Assembly: GCA_009363875.1 (NCBI GenBank)
Contig: CM018695.1
Location: 19,440,755-19,504,754 of the forward strand
Source of the DNA: Mikania micrantha
Taxonomy: Eukaryota; Streptophyta; Magnoliopsida; Asterales; Asteraceae
Length of the DNA: 64,000 bases
Direction of reading: 5' to 3'
Made by a program: the position numbers and the translations under genes. A model generated the notes under the pieces. That model saw only the letters and a list, made by a program, of their open reading frames with translations, was not told the DNA's origin and searched no databases. Position 1 is the stretch's first letter. Each line of letters starts with the position of its first letter. Below, piece by piece: positions 56,956 to 64,000 of the stretch.

Positions 56956-59240
56956 TGAGAGGCCCTGAGCCCCTCAGTTGGCAAACATCAAACCCATACT
57001 CTTTAAAACATATTTACATTACCATAGCAGCGGAATTTTAAGGCAATTACATATAATATTATACAAACCTAAACAAACATTAATACATAGTTCATATTTT
57101 TATTAGGTTTATAACATAGCCATTTTATGCCAGGGGTAGTCTTCAACGTATGCCATGAGCCCTCCTGGTCTCCCTTCTCACACTATTCAACCTGATATGC
57201 ATGTAAAACAAGTCAGCTTTATGCTAGTGAGTTCTAAATTCATTTCTTATAAAATCCTTTCACATAACAAACCTGTTCTCATATCATAATTTCATAACAT
57301 ACATAGCATTGTAACATAATTACATAACATACATATCATCATAACATCATTCATACAGTGAAGGAACTTCACCGTCAACTGCTGACCCTGAAATCAAACA
57401 GGTTTGTGCAGCACAAGGCTCTTAAACTATCAACTCGTAGCTGATAACTCATACATGTATAAGATTTCTTTAACACTATCAACGCGCAGCTGATAACTCA
57501 AGCATGCCTAAGATTTCTTTAACTGAACTGGCGACACACAGTCGGCAGGCCTATGTTTCCACAGGACTCTTTAACCATCAACCGAAATTGACGGCTCATA
57601 CCGGTACAAGACTTCTTTACATATATCATTCATACATAATATGGTTTAAATCATTTAAACCATCATCATCATAAACGGCTCCTTTCACCGTGGAGTTCAA
57701 GTTTTGCACAACCGCAGCCAGCAAAACCTCATTTCCTACTCAACCTCGGTTGAGTACTTTAAAATCAGTTCTTTCTCAACCGCAGTTGAGACTTTAAACA
57801 TTCTTTATATCTCAACTGAGATTCTTAAAATCATTTACTTTAAATCATTCTTTACCTATAAACATTCTTTTATCTGACCGTAGTCAGGTAAAGCAGTCAT
57901 TTACATAAAATAACTTTATCACATGCATATCAGCCCAAAATGATACAACATTTAAAACAGGGCTATAAGAACTCACAATCATTTCAAAGATATTTATCAT
58001 GCATGCATATCAGCCCTAAGACGTTAAAATAGTAAAAGAGGGCTCATAGAACTCACCTGTTGTCTTGCTGTAGCAAGATTTCTCGTAAACTGGTACTAAC
58101 AGTATAATTCTGCATCAGTTTACACTTAATAAGTCATTTACGTTTTAACCTACTGATTAGATCTTTCTGAACGTTCAATGTCAAAGACATTGCCTTGAAA
58201 GTCATCAAATAGTTAATGTTGTTGATTATAATGCTAAAACAGTTCCTAAATAGATTAATGGCTTAGAAATGATCAATCCTTATCATTGATTACCCAGATA
58301 TCATGAAATATCACAATGTAGTCTTAGAATAGGTTTAATAACCATGTTTAACATACTAATCTGACAGTTATCACAAACATCAGATAATCGTTCCAACGAG
58401 TATGTTAATGATTGTGATTAGTTTGAAACACTTAGATTTAACCTTTGTATTTCAAAGATTAACCAAACTAATCACCTAGATTGTCATAATCAAATGGATT
58501 AAACCATTATAATCATAGTTGTGATTTCATGCAAACCGGGCATCACAACGGATCAAAACAAGGATTTAACCGTTAGAACTTCGTGTTCTTCATTTCTAAT
58601 CAATCCTAGCCATCATCTAGGCAATAATCAACAATCCTAACTATCTTATTACGTTCAAAAATCAAGATCTAATCAATCAAAATCAAACTAGAAGGTTAAA
58701 ACGAACCATGACCTGATCTGACGAATTTCTGCGGTTAAAACAGCGATCAGGACTTGTATATATGATTCCTGGGATGATCTGGATGTTCAGAGAGCTTTGA
58801 TTTGAAGATTAGAGGTGTAAGAAGGGTGAATTTGCGTCTAAAGGTCGAGCAGGGTCGAAAAATTGCGTTCTGGAGCGTTCTGATCGCTTAAAACAAAGTT
58901 TGGCCGACATATGCTCCGGGGCGCATCGCCCCAACTGGGCGCATGTCGCCAGGCGTACCGCCCCACGTCACCCAGCGTCATCATTTGAGTTTTAAACTTG
59001 TTTTCGCGATTCCGGGAGCATACGAACTCCGTTTTGCGCACGGTTTTCGCCCACGTTCATCATTTTTCACATACTATAAATCCCCAATAACAAAAGTTGT
59101 TAAATCCTCGTGGATTTCAAGCACGACCAAATGTGCTCACGTCATAATTGCTGAATTTTTCGTACGCAATCGTCACAGTTTCAACAGTAACCGAAATCTC
59201 GTACATTTATTATTAAGTTGCTAAAATTTCGGTTGTTACA
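56956..59240 (-). repeat. Family 1 gypsy 3' LTR (second copy)
   Basis: 2285 bp, sense start at 59240 and sense end CTCTCA at 56956, clearly the family of 5661-7965 but diverged. The hairpin stems are changed (GGGGCGATGCGCCCC type at 58918-58932) and a short duplication around 57910-58060 is present. The left flank GCATC (56951-56955) should recur beyond the window. Confidence 0.9.
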
Positions 59241-59280
59241 AATCTACCCTCCTTACAATAGGTTTCGTCCTCGAAACCTG

Positions 59281-62200
59281 TTACGTTTCAAACAAATGTG
59301 GGTAGAGTCGTTTCATCTCGTCTTCAGTCTCCCATGTCGCCTCAGATCCTTTTCGGTGTTTCCATTGAACCTTAATTTGCCTAATCACCTTGTTACGTAA
59401 CTGTTTCTCTTTCGTATCAACAATTGCAACTGGTTCTTCTATGTAATTCAACCTTTCATCAACTTCAATGTCATTTAAAGGCACATATGCTACATCATCC
59501 GCTAGACATTTTCTCAGATGTGAAACATGAAATGTCGGATGAATTCCACTCAGTTCATCTGGCAGATCTAATCGGTAAGCTACCTTACCAACCCATGCCA
59601 TTATTCGAAAAGGTCCAATAAATCTCGGACTCAACTTTCCTCTTTTCCTAAATCGAATAATTCCCTTCCATGGTGAAACTTTTAACAATACTTGATCACC
59701 TACTTCAAACTCTATTGGTCTCCGTCTTTTATCGGCATAGGACTTTTGTCGATCCTGTGCAGCTTTCATTCGCGCTTTAACTAGTTGAAGCTTTTCCGTC
59801 AAATCTAATACTGCAGCTTTGCTTCCTACTTCTTTCTGTCCTACTCCTCCCCAACACACAGGTGTCCTACAACGCCGTCCATACAATGCCTCATATGGTG
59901 GCATTCCAATACTAGCATGGTAGCTATTATTGTACGAGAATTCCACCAATGGTAAATGATCATCCCAGCCACCACCAAAATCAATAATACAGGCTCTGAG
60001 CATGTCCTCTAGAGTTTGGATAGTCCTTTCAGACTGTCCATCTGTTTGAGGATGATAGGCAGTGCTGATATTAAGCCTTGTACCCATCGATTCATGAAAT
60101 CGTTTCCAGAATCTTGAAACAAATCGCGTGTCACGATCTGACACTATAGAAACTGGAACTCCATGTCTTGTAATTATTTCTTTCACAAATAATTCAGACA
60201 GTTTCTCTGACGTATAAGTCTCACGTATAGGCAAGAAATGAGCACTTTTCGTTAACCGGTCTACAATCACCCAAATAGCATCATGACGTTTCGCCGTAAG
60301 AGGCAACTTGGTAATAAAATCCATAGTGATGTGTTCCCACTTCCATTCCGGGACTTCTAAAGGTTGCACATAACCATAGGGTTTTTGATGTTCAGCTTTC
60401 ACTTGTGCACATGTCAAACATTTGTTTACGTACTGCATTACATTAAACTTCATACCTGGCCACCAATAGTCTTTTCGAAGGTCTTGATACATTTTCGTTG
60501 CACCAGGATGAATAGAGTAACGTGACTTATGTGCTTCATCTAGAATCCTTGACCTGATGTCCCCATTTCGTGGAACCCACATTCGACCGAATCGTATCTT
60601 AACACCACATTCATTTTCTTCTAGATTTTTAACTTGACCAAAGATTCTTTCGAATCCCACATTTTCTTCCTTTAATCCTTGCCTCTGTGCATCCTTGAGT
60701 TCATTTAGAAAATCAGGTGTTATTACCAAACTGTAAGACTTAACTTTTATTGCAGAATGTTCTGTCTTACGACTTAGAGCATCAGCTACCACATTGGCCT
60801 TGCCTGGGTGATACAAGATCTCACAGTCATAATCTTTGAGCAGTTCAAGCCATCTTCGTTGTCTCATATTCAAGTCTTTCTGTTCAAAGAAGTATTTTAG
60901 GCTCTTATGATCTGTGTAGATTGTACATTTAACTCCATATAGATAATGCCTCCAAATTTTTAAAGCAAATACCACAGCAGCCAATTCCAAATCATGTGTT
61001 GGATAATTAGCCTCGTGGGTTTTCAATTGTCTTGAGGCATATGCTATTACCTTTCCCCTTTGCATAAGTACACAACCCAAGCCCAGATAAGACGCATCTG
61101 AGTACACAACCATGTCTTCATTACCATCCGGTAATGCTAAGATAGGAGCTTCGGTTAATCTCTTCTTTAGTTCTTCAAAAGCTTGAACCTGAGTTGGACC
61201 CCAATCATACTTTACTTCTTTCCTTGTCAATTTTGTCAACGGTGTAGCAATCCTAGAGAAATCCTGAATAAATCTTCTATAATAACCTGCTAAACCGAGA
61301 AAGCTACGCACTTCCGTTGGTGTTTTCGGAGGATTCCATTTCATTACTGCTTCTATTTTAGCTGGGTCCACCATTATGCCTTCTGGGCTAATAACATGAC
61401 CTAGGAACTGCACTTCTCGTAACCAAAAGGCACATTTGGAGAACTTGGCATACAACTTTTCTCTTCTTAGCATTTCAAGTACTTCCCGAAGATGACACTC
61501 ATGATCACCTTCACTCTTTGAGTATATTAAGATATCATCAATGAACACAATCACTGATCGGTCTAACATAGGTCTACACACCCGATTCATCAAATCCATA
61601 AACGCCGCAGGAGCATTTGTTAATCCGAAAGACATCACAAGAAACTCATAGTGTCCATAACGTGTGCGAAATGCTGTCTTCGGAATGTCTTGTTCTCTCA
61701 CCTTTAGTTGATGATACCCTGATCTGAGGTCTATTTTAGAAAACCAACTTGCCCCTTGCAATTGATCAAATAGATCGTCAATTCTTGGTAACGGATACTT
61801 ATTCTTTATTGTGAGCTTATTTAATTCCCTATAATCAATACACATCCTCATACTTCCGTCCTTTTTCTTTACAAACAACACTGGTGCACCCCAAGGTGAC
61901 ACACTTGGTCGTATAAAACCTTTGTCTAGAAGGTCTTGTAGTTGGATCATTAATTCTTTCATCTCTGTTGGAGCCAGACGGTACGGTGCCTTGGCGACAG
62001 GTTGAGCTCCTGGCACAACATCAATTTGGAATTCGATTTCCCGATCAGGTGGAAGTCCTGGCAAATCCTCAGGAAATACATCAGGAAAGTTACACACCAC
62101 GGGTACGTCTTCCAATTCTTTTACTTTAATTTCTTTATCAATAACATAAGCCAGATAAGCCCCACACCCTCGCCTCATAAATTCACTCGCCTTAATCATT

Positions 62201-62721
62201 GAAATGACTTTAGGCGCATTAAACATTTTATCCCCATAAACCGTTACTGAACTCCCATTGAGAGCTGTTAAGAAAATCATATTTCGTCGACAAACGATGT
62301 TAGCCTCATATTTGGCCAACCAATCCATTCCCAAAACTACATCGAAACCTCCTAACGTAATCAGAAACAACTTAACAGGAAATCTATGACCTTCTATATC
62401 AATGTAACAATCATCCTCAATGGCCTCCGTTACTCTAGTAGATTTACCAAGAGCAGTTTCAATATTGAAGGCGTATTCTATCTTTTTAACATTAGCACGC
62501 AGTTTATCACAAAAAGAAATAGCCACAAAACTCATACTTGCACCAGAATCAAATAGCACTAAAGCAGGGATATCATTAATCAAGAATGTACCTGTCACCA
62601 CATCCGGATCTTTATCTGCTTGATCTTTAGTCATAGTAAAGGCACGAGCTTTTGCCTTTTGCTTCTCACCTCCCTTGCTACTTTCAGGTTTACTGACTTC
62701 AGTAGGTATTGTCTTTGGTTT
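59281..62721 (-). CDS. Family 1 gypsy protease-RT-RNase H-integrase (second copy)
   Basis: One open frame covering protease ([12 protein letters not shown]), RT with [11 protein letters not shown], RNase H ([22 protein letters not shown]), and the integrase zinc region and core. The core has MDFITKLP, the intact SDRDTRF, and DGQSERT. A chromodomain-like end follows (VKWQ-type [23 protein letters not shown]). This is the best preserved polyprotein in the window: no stop or shift from protease to the end. It is separated from gag by a one-base-short A run at 62722-62724, where the first copy reads TTTAAAAC and this copy TTTAAAC. If that is a consensus error the element may be coding-competent. 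Confidence 0.92.
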   Translation of the reverse strand, partial: KPKTIPTEVSKPESSKGGEKQKAKARAFTMTKDQADKDPDVVTGTFLINDIPALVLFDSGASMSFVAISFCDKLRANVKKIEYAFNIETALGKSTRVTEAIEDDCYIDIEGHRFPVKLFLITLGGFDVVLGMDWLAKYEANIVCRRNMIFLTALNGSSVTVYGDKMFNAPKVISMIKASEFMRRGCGAYLAYVIDKEIKVKELEDVPVVCNFPDVFPEDLPGLPPDREIEFQIDVVPGAQPVAKAPYRLAPTEMKELMIQLQDLLDKGFIRPSVSPWGAPVLFVKKKDGSMRMCIDYRELNKLTIKNKYPLPRIDDLFDQLQGASWFSKIDLRSGYHQLKVREQDIPKTAFRTRYGHYEFLVMSFGLTNAPAAFMDLMNRVCRPMLDRSVIVFIDDILIYSKSEGDHECHLREVLEMLRREKLYAKFSKCAFWLREVQFLGHVISPEGIMVDPAKIEAVMKWNPPKTPTEVRSFLGLAGYYRRFIQDFSRIATPLTKLTRKEVKYDWGPTQVQAFEELKKRLTEAPILALPDGNEDMVVYSDASYLGLGCVLMQRGKVIAYASRQLKTHEANYPTHDLELAAVVFALKIWRHYLYGVKCTIYTDHKSLKYFFEQKDLNMRQRRWLELLKDYDCEILYHPGKANVVADALSRKTEHSAIKVKSYSLVITPDFLNELKDAQRQGLKEENVGFERIFGQVKNLEENECGVKIRFGRMWVPRNGDIRSRILDEAHKSRYSIHPGATKMYQDLRKDYWWPGMKFNVMQYVNKCLTCAQVKAEHQKPYGYVQPLEVPEWKWEHITMDFITKLPLTAKRHDAIWVIVDRLTKSAHFLPIRETYTSEKLSELFVKEIITRHGVPVSIVSDRDTRFVSRFWKRFHESMGTRLNISTAYHPQTDGQSERTIQTLEDMLRACIIDFGGGWDDHLPLVEFSYNNSYHASIGMPPYEALYGRRCRTPVCWGGVGQKEVGSKAAVLDLTEKLQLVKARMKAAQDRQKSYADKRRRPIEFEVGDQVLLKVSPWKGIIRFRKRGKLSPRFIGPFRIMAWVGKVAYRLDLPDELSGIHPTFHVSHLRKCLADDVAYVPLNDIEVDERLNYIEEPVAIVDTKEKQLRNKVIRQIKVQWKHRKGSEATWETEDEMKRLYPHLFET

Positions 62722-62724
62722 AAA

Positions 62725-63845
62725 CAATTCTTGCTCATGTGACCGATCCCACCACAATTGTAACACTTTAGTATGGTTGGACAATTATACGAGAGGTGTC
62801 CAGTTTTTCCACAACGGTAGCACAAAGTAGTCCCCAGGCGACATTCTCCCCCATGCTTCCTTCCACACTTGGTGCACGTTTCAAATTCTTCTACTTTAAG
62901 CTTTTTCATGGGGAGTCCCGGTTTACCATTTCTATTTCTTTTGAATCCCGGTGACCACTTTTGCTTCGGTTCTTCCTTTGTTGGTTCAGCTTCCACAACA
63001 TCATCCCAGACAATGCCGCTGATTTCTACTGCTGATTCAAAAGTCCTAGGAGCATGCGCCTTCACATGTGTTCGGACTTTAGGTGGTAACCCTTCCACAT
63101 ATAGCTTCAATCTGTGTTCCTCCGTGTTTACCAAATGAGGAACCAGTCTTGACATTTCATTAAATTTTGACGTATATTGCCGATGGTTCATACGTCCAGC
63201 TTTCAAAGTCAGAAATTCCCGTTCGATTTTATCAATTTCATTCTTTGGACAGAAGTGTTTTATAACTAATTCCTTCAAGTCCTTCCATTTAAAGCCCTCC
63301 ACATCAGTAGTGGTCTTTGACTGCTTAACAGTGTTCCACCAATGTAGAGCTTCTTCAGTAAATGAATGAGCTGCAAATTTCACAGCTTGGTCTTCCCGGC
63401 ATTCACTGATAGCGATGACCGCCTCCATAGCCGAAATCCAGTGACAGGTGGCCACGGCATCCTTCTTACCATCAAATGAGGGTGGATTGCATCCTTTGAA
63501 GGCCTTGTAATCACAACCCTTCTGTTTCTCTGACGTAGAATCACCGTTCTTAGTTCCGGTGATCACAACTTCCTCTTTTTTGGTGCTCTCCTTAGTTTCT
63601 TCAGACTTGTCTTTCAAAGTATCCTTCAGTATTTTTGTAACCAAAGCTGGTAGCTTATCATCCAAAACTTTACAGACCTCATCAGAAATAGCCTTCACTA
63701 CGATAGGCTCTAAAGTAAACTCATTTTCATCTTCCGGTTGCTCGTTGTGCTCGTAGTCGTCTTCATTGACGGGTTCTTCATTCTCGATATGTGGTTCTTC
63801 AGGTTCCTGTGGTTGCTTCCGTGGTCTACCCCTTTGTCCAGCCAT
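62725..63845 (-). pseudogene. Family 1 gypsy gag (second copy)
   Basis: Starts MAGQRGRPRKQP at 63845. It has an acidic region (EPEEPHIENEEPVNEDDY), a gag domain, and three zinc clusters ending [14 protein letters not shown]. The uninterrupted sequence here shows the single CTGTG site used by the family 2 element in the other copy. The frame leaves pol at 62722-62724. Confidence 0.9.
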
Positions 63846-64000
63846 TTAACTACCTACAGGATGCAACAATTGAAGAGTCAGTACAGGATCAGTTTAGCAC
63901 GAAATAAGCTTTGTAAATCGTTAATGACGTTGATCAGGTGTTATTAACCATTTACCTAACTCATAGGCTCTAAACGTTTCCCATCCCGTCACCCCAACGT
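63846..64000 (-). other. Family 1 leader, partial
   Basis: Matches 23882-24036 of the first copy nearly base for base. Primer site lies outside the window. Confidence 0.85.

Larger units (their letters stand above)
56956..64000 (-). mobile_element. Ty3/gypsy family 1 element, second copy, cut by window edge
   Basis: 3' LTR, pol, protease, gag and 155 bases of leader are in the window. From the spacing in the first copy, primer site and 5' LTR should begin about 175 bases beyond the right edge. Inserted into the copia gag. Confidence 0.93.

Overview
The window is eukaryotic nuclear DNA from a eudicot plant. The evidence is the exon/intron structure of a plant anthocyanin-type bHLH gene, tRNA-iMet primer sites of the TGGTATCAGAGCC type, Ty3/gypsy chromovirus and Ty1/copia polyproteins of plant type, and a plant PIF/Harbinger transposase. 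An Asteraceae source would fit the style of the repeats, but that is inference. About 95% of the window is transposable-element sequence. No bacterial, viral, rRNA or tRNA genes were found.

Layout. 1-3.6 kb is the least repetitive part. It carries the first two exons (minus strand) of a TT8/AN1-like bHLH regulator, whose remaining exons lie beyond the left edge, plus small SINE/MITE remnants. 3.6-33.0 kb is a chain of foldback elements with imperfect terminal inverted repeats, each bounded by (TA)n tracts (called here D, A, B1, B2, C, A2). Element A is split by a complete Ty3/gypsy element (family 1, minus strand, 5661-26516, 2305-bp LTRs, TSD CCTTT). Near codon 13 of its gag it is itself split by a complete second Ty3/gypsy element (family 2, minus strand, 12537-23842, ~2145-bp LTRs, TSD CTGTG). 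33.7-35.6 kb is a PIF/Harbinger transposon with an open 420-aa transposase (TSD TTA).

36.0-53.5 kb starts with a possible first exon of an unknown gene, then three tRNA-derived SINEs. The third SINE is the target of two further nests. One is a Ty1/copia element (TSD TGTCT) containing a 3'-truncated family 2 gypsy. The other is a 2.7-kb solo LTR (TSD GAGGA) containing a 4.1-kb solo LTR (TSD ATAGT). 53.5-64 kb is a decayed Ty1/copia element (LTR, primer site, gag) interrupted by a second family 1 gypsy element that runs off the right edge.

How the parts work together. The gypsy elements look like Tekay/Del-type chromoviruses: long LTRs, gag-protease-RT-RNase H-integrase in one reading frame, and a C-terminal chromodomain-like end. 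The most interesting item is in family 2. Both copies carry an additional open reading frame between the primer site and gag, coding for a Pro-rich, coiled-coil protein with a single C-terminal membrane segment. It is followed by an array of short hairpins upstream of gag. I do not recognise this protein. LTRs of both families also carry clusters of three-nucleotide-loop hairpins whose stems differ in sequence but remain paired. All LTR comparisons were made by eye, not by alignment software.
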